Positions 13,160 through 22,646 of a DNA stretch of 64,000 nt are shown in pieces. The DNA is taken from the NCBI RefSeq assembly GCF_043641665.1, contig NC_092198.1, positions 17,482,501 through 17,546,500 of the forward strand, in the 5' to 3' direction. Numbering within the stretch: the stretch's first letter is position 1; the number at the start of each line of letters is the position of its first letter. Source of the DNA: Enoplosus armatus (Eukaryota > Chordata > Actinopteri > Centrarchiformes > Enoplosidae). The position numbers and the translations under genes were made by a program. The notes beneath the pieces are model-generated. The model did no database searches and was not told the origin of the DNA. It saw only the letters and a list, made by a program, of their open reading frames with translations.

Positions 13160-13441
13160 GGCGGCATGGTGGCGCAGTGGTTAGCACTGTCGCACGGGAG
13201 GTAAAGCTGGTTAGAGCGGGTTGGGGGTTTGATCCCCGGCTGCCCCCGTCATGTCGAAGTGTCCTTGAGCAAGACACTGAACCCTAAGCTGCTCCCGATG
13301 GAGACCAGCACCTTGCATGGCAGCCTGGTCGCCATCGGTGTGTGAATGTGTGAGTGAATGGGTGAATGAGACTTAGCTGTAAAGCGCTTTGGGAACCGTG
13401 AAGGTTGAAAGGCGCTATATAAGTGAGATCATTTACCATTT
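13160..13441 (+). mobile_element. tRNA-headed SINE, near full length
   Basis: The head has a pol III A box, TGGCGCAGTGG, at 13170-13180 and a B box, GGTTTGATCCC, at 13226-13236. A body follows with GAGCAAGACACTGAACCC and GTAAAGCGCTTTGGGAACC. The 3' end is GCGCTATATAAGTGAGATC plus ATTTACCATTTA, the tail type shared with fish LINE-mobilised elements. The A-to-B spacing of 56 bases is longer than in a true tRNA, so it is not a functional tRNA gene. The copy at 22474 matches the body at roughly 93-94 percent, so the family is young. I could not define target-site duplications by eye. Confidence 0.8.
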
Positions 13442-13442
13442 A

Positions 13443-13646
13443 TTCCCAGGACAATGGTGTCTCATTTATGTTTTTTCATAGTTTTGGGACAAGACTGGAG
13501 CTCTATGGCACAGAGGAATAAGATCAGGCTTTGGCAACACAGACTGTACTTATAAGTAGGATCAATTTGATGTTGATTTTGACATTTTGTATGGGATTTG
13601 TTGACAATATATAAAATATATCATCACCGGAATAATCCTTTAAAGG
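13443..13646 (+). repeat. R5 dispersed repeat, copy 1
   Basis: Landmarks are GGAGCTCTATGGCACAGAGG, AGTAGGATCAATTTGATGTTG, ATGGGATTTGTTGACAA and the end AATAATCCTTTAAA. The same order recurs at 30810-30936. It directly abuts the 3' tail of the SINE, so the SINE may have inserted at or into this repeat. It is non-coding. Confidence 0.65.
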
Positions 13647-13992
13647 CTAGACTATTAGATGACACTGGCACCAATGCCCATGTAAGATATTGGACACTAG
13701 ACCAAACTACTGAAACGTCATTGCAGTCTTTTCCTTTTGATCCATGACCATCCTAACCTTCAGCGAGAACTCAGTCTTCATTACCTTAAAAACCAGGCCA
13801 AACACATCTATTTCCCCACGCTGCGATAACTGGCTGTGGGTTTGCTGGATGGAGCCCAAAGCAGGAAGCTGCCACGCTGCTACCAGCAGCTGACAGAGTT
13901 GGGATTGTTTGGCGGTGCAGTGGGTGGCCTGAGCAGGTCGCTGCGGAGGACCGGGCAGAGCGGACTGAGCTCTGAAGCATGTGTGCGGATGA

Positions 13993-14154
13993 GAGAACTG
14001 CCAAAGAACACAGGCAGGAGATAAGAGCGTACGTCCAGACAAACAGTGCGTGCACCGTCACAGAGAGTACTTAAACCTGCAGAATGCCACTTTCAGGGGA
14101 CACTTATCAGTGTGTGTGTCTGTATGAGAGACTGTTTGTGTACATACTGTGCCT
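13993..14154 (+). repeat. R6 repeat, downstream copy
   Basis: Direct-repeat partner of 12069-12238, sharing GAGAACTGCCAA, GTCCAGACAAACAGT, GTCACAGAGAGTACT and GCAGAATGCCACTTTCAGG. This copy probably extends upstream to about 13810 (ACTGGCTGTGGGTTTGCTGG and the GC-rich stretch after it), which the first copy lacks. The open frames here on both strands are consequences of the GC-rich repeat and not a gene. Confidence 0.75.
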
Positions 14155-15536
14155 GAATCTATCGTTTTTGCTGTGTACAGTTTGATTTCAAACTGTTCCG
14201 GTGGCATGGGTCAGCGGTGACATAGCTGCGTACTACCTATTTGGTTTCCCAATGACATTGTGGTGACAAACGTAATCACTCCCTGGAATATATTTACAGA
14301 CAACATTTCTTTGAGTGAATGACGTGCTGCATTTATGTATGCTTTATGAATGCTGTGAGTGCTTGATGCTCAAAAGATGGATTTACAGTTCGCCTCAGTG
14401 GCTTGACAACCGTGACTGCTGGAGCCCTTTGTCAAATGTCCATTTTGTTTCCTTTGTCATCTTGAAGTTTAATTCTTTGTCAGTAGTGTGTGTGAATACG
14501 TGCTCATATTTCTGCTAGTACTGTAAGTGTGTATGCTAGTTTACGTGTGCTCTCCACATTTGGCCTGTTGTTATAAATATCAAAACATTGTTCTCCCTGT
14601 TTCACACTCTGTTTGTTCTCAAATTGGGTTTCCACTGCTCTCGAATGCTCTCCCAGTTCTGAACCCGGGCCTCGTCTGCTCTGCGTGAGAATGTGAAGGG
14701 CTGTTTTCTTTTTTTGCGAATGTCCGGCAAGGCCACGCAGCAGTTGGCAGGGCCCTTTGCGCTCTCTCTGCCGTTTGGTCCGGTTTCCACTCACTGCACT
14801 TGGCTGCCCCTCGCTGACGAGGCGATGGAAAGGTCCACGCGGACAAACTCTTGAGATTGTCAGCGTCTGTCGAAGAGAAAGGAAACAAGTGCTGTTTCAT
14901 ACGTCTCTGGCCCAAACGTGGCTCCACTTACTGTCAGGAGAATTTCCTCACTGCGCGTGATGAATTCAAGGAGGATCATTCGTCTCACTCGCAGGGATGG
15001 AGGAGGCCGTCTGACTGCTGCTACCAAAACAGTTTTCCTCACCCGGAGGAGAGGAAGATCAAAGACAGGAGGAGAAAGGAGGAGAAGACGTCCCTCCCGC
15101 TTACTGAGTAAACGCAGGGAGCTCTGTCTCTCTGAGGGGATGATTAGATTGTGCAGGACTCCGTCATCTGAGTAAACACGAGTTACTATAGTGACCTGTG
15201 TGGAATCTTCACCACAGACCAAGTGTTTTTGTGAGGCTGGAGTTGTTTTGCAGATGGTTTTGAGGAGAGGGATTTTGTAGGCGTTTAGCAGTTTATCGAA
15301 CTCTACAGTTAACCATTGTTCCCGACAAGACAATCATGCCGGAGAGTACTGCTGCAGCTATTTTTGGTTCGAGATATGATATGAAACAATGAAGAAAAAC
15401 AAAAGCAAGCTGTGGCAAATGTCAACCACCTTGATATTGTCTGGCCACAGAGATGCAATGGCTCTCTGCAGGAAGCATAAAGCATATTCACAGATTTTTA
15501 CTTGCTTTTTTCTTGCGGCATGGCTTTAAGAATTGG
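14155..15536. other. Non-coding; GC-rich patch with overlapping open frames
   Basis: Between about 14640 and 15180 the base composition rises and stop codons thin out in several frames on both strands. This includes the window's longest ATG-started frame, 157 codons on the minus strand (14860-15333). No frame shows a domain, a signal sequence or clear splice boundaries, and the frames contradict each other. Composition alone explains them. A CpG-rich regulatory segment is possible. Confidence 0.45.
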
Positions 15537-16050
15537 TTTGTTGGTCGGTCCAACACTTTGGTCCAGACTGAAATATCTTAACATCTACATGATGGATTGG
15601 AACAAGATTCATGGATCCCAGACGATGTACCCTAATCATTTTAGTGATCCTGTCTAGTAGCACTATGGAGCTGTTTTCCTATGAGCGGGTGCCCGTCTTT
15701 GTTTGATCTCAAGCATGCTCACCAGAGCGCACATGCCCACGCCATACACATTCCTGCCAATGGTTTCACACTATCCATTGATCTACAGGCGCTAAAATGT
15801 TCCAACAAAGGCAGGGAAGAAGAAGACTGCAAGCTGGTAAACATGGATTTAAAATACTTTAAGAATGTTTTATGAGGAAAGAAATACCAGCTAGCATGCC
15901 AGAGCTAAACCAAGATGGCGAACATTATACCTGCTAAACACTGACATGCTAGCAAGCCCATGTTAGCATTCAGCTCAAAGCACCGCAGTACCAAAGACCA
16001 GCCTCACAGAGGCGCTATCATGGATGGACATCTCCAGGTCTTGTTATTGT
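15537..16050 (+). repeat. R4 dispersed repeat, interrupted copy
   Basis: The proximal part (15537-15655) carries GGTCCAACACTTTGGTCC and AGACTGAAATATCTTAAC. The distal part (about 15885-16050) carries CTAAACCAAGATGGCGAAC, CATTATACCTGCTAAACA and TTAGCATTCAGCTCAAAGC. About 230 bp between them (15655-15885) do not fit the family and look like a nested insertion or replacement. The R4 copy at 59743 is in the opposite orientation, and the copy at 62186 is in the same one. Confidence 0.7.
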
Positions 16051-17232
16051 CTGTCATTTCTTTGCTGTGGCCAAAATCAGACAGCTTGAAAAGAAAGTAT
16101 CACTGACTGAAGTTGTTGCTTGTTTTGTCCTGTTTCCATGGCTTAGTTTTATGGATGTAATAAATTTGCGTGTCTGTTTATGTTTGTGTGGGTGTGAGCA
16201 TTAGTAGTGAGATCCAAGAACATGATTAACACCGGTTATTTAGCTCGATTAAGAGGAAAAACTTTGTCACAACAATCAATATTTTACTGCTGCCGGAATG
16301 TAATTAACACAAAATACTGTCTCACTTGAAGTCAAAACCGGGAAACCATTTGGCACCAACCATCAAGGGGCAGCCAAAACATTCATCCTGCCCTCTGATG
16401 CTTGCATGAAACCCTCAGTCATCATCCAAGCTTTATCTTCTGACAGTATGATTAGAAGTTTGACATGTGTGCGTGTGCTTGTGGCACATTTCAATGTAAA
16501 ACAGTACAAACAGGAAATGTTGGTTTCCTGCCACATGGAGATGATTGGCAGAGGAAGTTATCATTCACAAGCTGACAAGAGCTGCTAACTCTTAGCAGAC
16601 ACTCTAAATCTATTAATGCTGAGTTAAATACAAAACACTGTAGATAAGAATGTCAATGATGCAAGGCCATATCCAAAGTCACAACAAGAAGTAAAGCCTA
16701 GTATGGCATGAATATTTGCTATATTTACCCTAACGCCTGCATCGTCAATAACATTTTATAAGATAGAAGTCAAAACCTGCTAACAGTTATCCATGCAATA
16801 CACTGTTTGTTTAAAATAAGGACGCAATTTCCAATTCTGGTTTGTTTGAAATACAGAGGGGAACTGAGTAATTATCATTAAACACTGATCGCTCCCATGG
16901 CTAAACCAAGATAATAGCTCAGTTCTCATCAACAGAAACTGAACAACAAGGGAAGAGGTAACACTACTTACACGCTGCTTTCTGCCAGCAACAGTTGGTG
17001 TCATCCACCATTTTGTTACTGTTGATCTGTGACAAAGCAAACAGGCATTGTTTGTCTATGGTTAGCTTTTGGCTGCATTAATTCATGGTTACAAAACCTT
17101 CGGTCTGACTCATCTATGGAATCTCATCGTTTGCTTATTTGTAACTCAAAACACTGAATCTGAATAACATTTTCATAGTTATACAATTGCGTCCAGTAAA
17201 AACTTCAAAGGCCCATCCCTACCAAAACCGAC
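16051..17232. other. Non-coding, no gene seen
   Basis: AT-rich sequence without a recognisable repeat, RNA gene or credible coding frame. Confidence 0.55.
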
Positions 17233-17470
17233 AAAGTGAGCGACTAGCTGGAGAACATATTGGAACGTTGAGCAGCTAAAAGAAAAGTGAATATTGGGCT
17301 CACATTTGCCAGGTTGAAGAAAAACGCCAGGTGAATGCTAATGTTGCTCCGGGTCTGCTGGATGTGTCAATCAGCAAGTGTTTGCCAACACGTTCAACTT
17401 TATAAGGTGGTAATATGTCAATGTTGTGTTTACAACTTGTGTGCTGCCCCCAAGTGGCCAATAAACTGTT
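17233..17470 (+). repeat. R3 dispersed repeat, reference orientation
   Basis: The copy contains GAGCGACTAGCTGGAGAACA, AAAGTGAATATTGGGCTCAC, GAATGCTAATGTTGCTCCGG, GGATGTGTCAATCAGCAAG, AACTTTATAAGGTGGTAATA and a distal CCCCCAAGTGGCCA. Three other pieces in the window (40761, 51060, 53413) match its reverse complement. It is non-coding, with a MITE-like size. Confidence 0.75.
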
Positions 17471-18752
17471 CATGTACTCTCGGGTTAGGAGGTTAGGGAA
17501 GCGAGTTTGGGCCGCCTATTCACTTGCACCTCGGTCATTAGCACCCTTGAGTTAGGCCCTAACTACTCCGGTGGAGCAGCTCAATGCCCAACAGATCAGA
17601 CTGTGGTTGTACTGGGCAGCTCAGCTTTCCACTTTCCACATTCCACATTTACACCGAATATGTGAACAGGGCGTTCCTGAATAAGGAGAGCATTGCTCTC
17701 AGTGAGACTTGATTAGATTAGATAAGCGTAAAAAAGAAAAGAAAAACACACTCAAACTAGAGCACCATGTCTCTAGTGGTACTGACGGTGCATGTTTATA
17801 AAATGCTATTTGGTCTACAATCATTAAAAGTATATATTTGTCATTCAAGGGTCCAACACTGTGTGAGAGGAGTTTGTAATCTCCAGGCTATAGCTCGCTG
17901 GTTTGGTTGTTCTAATCATTAATTTGATTACCATTCTCACCTCTGCCAACTGTAAAATGAGCTTTGCCTGTATTTATCATAACAAGCTCATCTGTGGCTT
18001 TCCTTTTAGAAATGACCTTGGCGTTTATTTCACATAAGGGCGGCCACATGTGGCGGTTTTGTGTGGAAATGTGTTGCAATAGTTCTGCAGTAGTGATTAT
18101 AGGATCTGGAGAAAATTTTAATTTTCTATGTGGTACTGAATGCTAATACGATTGTGTTTTTTAAACTGTGGTTAAGTTGTATAAATTACAGTGAGTCAAA
18201 GAAAAAAGCCAAGGGGATCTTTTTCCCAGAGATGTCATCTTATTGCATTACATTCAAATGTCATTTTATTTGAGTCACACAGAAATGGGAATGATTTCCT
18301 TTTTTACTGTGTTTTCCTTCCATTCACTTACTCCACGAGATATTAGGAGTCTGTGAAGCCAAAGTGCACTTGAAAATTGTTATTGATGAAGGTGTATATC
18401 AGAGGAGCTAAATAATGATAACTGTAGTCATAAAATCTCATTTAACACTCACCCATGCAAATACTAAGTTGTGTATCTGTGTGAGAACAGTAGCTCTAAA
18501 CACAGAAGTTGTTTTTATTCAGAGTCCTCTGTGTATTTCCTGGAATGTATAGCTGGCTCAGCTCAACACACCCCGGACTGAATGATGTCACTGATTAGTT
18601 AATCAGTGTTCAAACCATTTGATCTTCCTGTGCGGTTTTACAAGTCCAAAATCCACATCACAGACTGTAGGTTTTTGTTTTTCAAACAGACTGATGTGGA
18701 AGAAGCCGTGCTTACTGGTGCTTTTTGTGTTATTCCGTTGTTCCCTGTTGTC
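17471..18752. other. Non-coding, no gene seen
   Basis: Mostly AT-rich unique-looking DNA. No feature can be supported. Confidence 0.55.
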
Positions 18753-19016
18753 AGGGCTACAACTTCTGAGTATTTTCATCATAGATTAATCAATTATTTT
18801 CTGGATTCATTGATTAAGTGTTCAAGGTGATGACTTCAAATGTCTATGTGTTTTGACTGACCAACAATCCAAAAAAAAAGTGTAATATAGTAGAAGACAA
18901 ATAGTAAATATTCATATTCGAGAAGCTAAACGCTCAAAAAACTCAAAGTATTTTATCAATTATTAAAACAGATGCAGATACATTTTCTGTTGATCAAGTT
19001 ATCAATTCAGCTCTCC
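18753..19016 (+). repeat. R1 dispersed repeat, diverged copy
   Basis: It begins AGGGCTACAAC, continues with TTTTCATCATAGATTAATCA and TTTTGACTGACCAACAATCC, and ends ATCAATTCAGCTCT. The middle is shortened and A-rich relative to the 7867 copy. It is immediately followed by a second, 5'-truncated R1 piece in the same orientation. Confidence 0.75.
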
Positions 19017-19018
19017 TT

Positions 19019-19214
19019 CAAATAGCATGTTTTGTCCAATGAAAGTCCACAAACCCAGTAAATCTTCACATTTGAGAAGGTGGAACAGCAAATGTTTCAT
19101 TAAGGCATTTTTCCTTAATGAAGACGCATGAAATGATTAATGGATTATCAAGATTGCTGTCAATTCATTTGCTGTTCATCAACTAATCCTTTGATCAACT
19201 GACTGTTTCAGCAG
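19019..19214 (+). repeat. R1 3' half in tandem behind a longer copy
   Basis: It starts inside the family at AATAGCATGTTTTGTCCAAT, passes TCTTCACATTTGAGAAGG and AACAGCAAATGTTTCA, and ends ACTGACTGTTTCAGCAG. The 5' half is absent and the junction with the preceding copy is only a few bases. This is a head-to-tail partial dimer. Confidence 0.7.
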
Positions 19215-22105
19215 TAATCTTGATATCCCACAAATAAATAACAGCACAGCTCATATATACAGTATATATACTGTGTATGAATGTTGAATATGATATTATT
19301 TTTCTTTCAAATGTTTCTGAAATAGAAAATAATGTGTGAATCTCATTGTAAAAGTCCTTTATCGTACGAGAAAGAACTCGAGTGGTGACATGTTGAACTA
19401 ACGTTTTATTGTCCTTTTGTCACGGCCATGTCACATCTGGGCATGTGCAGAACACATTAACAGGAACATCGTCAAGTATCATGAGAGTATGAAACCACAG
19501 GAACCGCAGAGTCTGAGCGAGGACTTTATGGACCGGCCTGTAAAATGTGTCTACAGCGTCAAATGCATTAAAGCAGATTGCATTTATTACATGCTCGCTT
19601 GCAGAATCAGCAAATCTGAGCACCGATGTTGCAGTAAAGCAAAGTGACACTGATATGCTCCCCTTACGTTACATCCAAAATACTGTCATTCATAAAACAG
19701 CTAGAAACATTTCATAGACTAGCAAAGTAGAGAGGGCAGTAATGTTTTTTTTTCATCCTTTCCAAACCAGTTTATCATCTTACAACCTCTCAGTTGGGAG
19801 ATGATCTTGTGACACCTTCAGGAACCGCTGCGCTAATGGGAATCCCCCGGATAGGATACCTGATGGCACAAGCTCTGGAAAAGCAGTGAAGTGGAAGCTT
19901 TCCAAGAGCTCACATCTTTCTCTTCTCCAGACAAACGTTTGACAGCAAGAAAGCTATGGTTTATTTAAAATCCAGAGAAGTAAAAAAGTTTTCTTGTTAC
20001 CGCTTGGCGTTTGAAAGCAGTCAATGGATTCTGAAGCTTTTTCACAGTTTTCAAACATGTTTAAAGTCAAGATGAAATGGAAAAATTCCCTTTTAGATCA
20101 CACCCCTGGTCATGATATGTCAAAAAAAATCTATTTCTTTGTATTCTTATGTCAAAATCCCATCATGTTTTCTTCCTGTAAAATAAAATGTGCTCACGTA
20201 AGCTTGAACCAACCAATTTCAACCAATATTATCATGACATCCACCCATCAATCTACCTTCAACTGTTAGCGTCACAGAGCTAACATTCATTAGTTAGCTA
20301 GCTAATCAATCAAATCAAATTCCTCCCAACGCTGGGCCCCGCCTGCCGATCCAGTTTCACACGGAAATACGTCACAATCTCAAAATGCTGTTTCATCTTG
20401 ACTTTAATGTTATCGTAGCCAAAAATAAGATGCTCTCGTGGTTGCAGCCCCCATGTCAACATGACGACAGTCTGGGACAAAAAATGTCTTGTAGTGTGAG
20501 TCGTGCATTTGAAAGAGAAATAAAGTTGAAAACTGGTAAAGCGGTCCTTTCAATGGCCCGCGTACCAGTGCCTCTGTATAAAGCTGCAGCTGTACCCACA
20601 AAAACAAGCTGAGGAGAGTCTAATTCAGTGTAGTAGTAAACAAAATGTAAGATCGTATTTTACTTTGGCACTGGGAAAGGTCAGATTCCAGGGCCCACTG
20701 ACCTGTGTGTCCCCGCTGCCAGCTGCTAATCAGCCTCAGCCAAACCAGCTCACGGCAGCGACCAGTGCCAGCACATCAGCAGCGATGGGAAGCGAGGTTT
20801 CCACCACGTTCTGTCTAAACACTTTCAGATGAGAGAGTCCCTGACGTAGGCAAGCTCGAGCAGACGCAAATTAAGCTGCATTCATGGCTTGTGAGCGTTT
20901 TCCATGTGCCGGAGTACACCACTCGGGAGAGTTCAATTCCTTTATTTTCTGTCAGGCCTTTTAGAGGCGGATTCCCACCCACAGTGAGTTTGCTGAGGTA
21001 TTCAGTTGACCCTATGTCAAATGAAGCTCTTGTTGTGGGCTGTCAGGATAGGAATGATAAAAGGATAAATATTCTGTGGTCCTTTTTATTCCACAAAGAG
21101 ATCACGTCTTGAATGTGTTATGAGTTGTTGCTTTGTGTCCAGCAGGCTCGTGAAAGTACATCTTGCGTCTCTTGAGCTTCTCGATAAAGTCCTTCATGTA
21201 ATGACATGATAGATTACAGGGGGGAAGGAAGTGTGGTAAGAGACTCGGACAGATTGTTTGTGTTTGTTGTGACTCAGCATGATGCTCAGAGCCTCACAAT
21301 GTATGCAAATTGTCAGTTTTGTATGGTAAATTTGTATGTCTGTGATTAGCGCTGGCGTGATCAGCAGTAATAATTGGGATCATCGCTCTCACTTCTAAAC
21401 AGAAACAGTATGTTCCAAAACAACATGGGGAGTGTGGAAGGCAGCCGCTCGGATCACGGCCAGAGGGAACAATAGTCACTTTGTGGTTCTGGTTTAGCCT
21501 GGACAGCCTCACTGTGTTCCTATGGTCACCTCCTGCAGTCTGCGGGCATTCCTGGCATACTGAAGTCTGAAGCCGACATGATAGAACATTGAGGTTACAC
21601 AAGAGTTTTTACTGAATATAACACGTACCACAAAGTTCTTGCACTCCAGAGAGCCTTATAGATGGATGTGTTGGCTCATTAAGTGCCTGGTGACGTGCTG
21701 GAAACTTTTGTTTAGGTCCTGCTGTTTGAAACTGGCATTTGTGATAAGAGGTGGTCTAAGAAGCAGAAACACAGCTGCTAGCAGAAACTAGCAACGTGCC
21801 TTTGACGGCTGTGCATCTGCACACAAATACAGCTCCATGTATTTATGTTTCTGTGGTCAGGGAGGAAGCTCATCATATCATCATAAGATAACATGTGTGA
21901 CTGACATCCATTATGTAATTACAAGGGCAATATCTGATACTGTATATTCGTCACTGGCGTGGCGCGACTTCCTCTAGATGGGGCGAGAAAACCTCTGGTG
22001 GATAAATGTCATGTAATAAAAAACTGTGCTGAGAGTCTCTACCGTGTTTTGGTGTCATTTTACGGGCGTGCTGCTTCTGTGCTCTGATGTTTGTGTCGGA
22101 GTTTG
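19215..22105. other. Non-coding, no gene seen
   Basis: A 16-bp perfect AT-rich palindrome, ACAGTATATATACTGT, lies at 19259-19274. A TTTTCTGTCAG acceptor-like site (AG at 20955-20956) and a GTGAGT at 20985 bound only 28 bases, and one of their three frames is stopped. No gene is supported. Confidence 0.5.
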
Positions 22106-22133
22106 ACACACACACACACACACACACACACAC
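22106..22133. repeat. (AC)14 microsatellite
   Basis: An uninterrupted AC run of 14 units, typical of vertebrate DNA. Confidence 0.95.
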
Positions 22134-22473
22134 CGCTCTGTCTGACTAACTAGAAGCCGGCAGGTGCAACTCTGGTGGTTCACCACACAGTTTAAAAATG
22201 TCATTATTAGCCTGCAAAGAATGTGAATATTGAAAAAATAACCATGACAAACCAGGCCAAAATTTTGTCAACTCACCCAAGCAAATTTTAACCAGCACAA
22301 TCCATTCTAAAGCCACCCAATTGGGCGGACATTTTCCTTTGTGCGGTGTCAACCAATCAGGGGCCACCAGGAAAAGCCTAACATATTACACACACACTGC
22401 TGTCGGGTGGAGAAAAGTACGCCCTTTGGTACAAAGACAAAGCGATTTTTCATTAGTCATCGCGACAGAACAC

Positions 22474-22646
22474 TGAAGCAAGACACTGAGCCCTAAGTTG
22501 CCCCCGATGGAGACCAGCACCTTGCATGGCAGCTCGGTCGCCATTAGTGTGTGAATGTGTGAGTGAATGGGTGAACGAGACTTAGCTGTAAAGCGCTTTG
22601 GGAACCGTGAAGGTTGAAAAGCGCTATGAGATCATTTACCATTTAT
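22474..22646 (+). mobile_element. SINE copy, 5'-truncated
   Basis: It matches the second half of the SINE at 13160-13441, from GCAAGACACTGAGCCC through GTAAAGCGCTTTGGGAACCG to ATCATTTACCATTTA. About ten differences over some 170 bases are visible, plus a 4-base loss in the GCGCTATATAAG block. The tRNA-like head with the A and B boxes is missing, as expected for incomplete reverse transcription. Confidence 0.85.

Noticed and set aside
13160..13250. A tRNA gene, because A and B boxes are present
   Set aside because: Box spacing is too long and the sequence cannot fold as a standard cloverleaf. The downstream body and the second copy show it is a SINE head.
13707..14061. Overlapping minus-strand frames of 91 and 111 codons
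   Set aside because: They run across the R6 repeat and its GC-rich upstream extension, with no domain in either frame.
14860..15333. 157-codon minus-strand open frame, the longest ATG-started frame in the window
   Set aside because: It lies in a GC-rich patch where several frames on both strands are open, shows no domain, and its length is near the maximum expected by chance for 128 kb of six-frame sequence.
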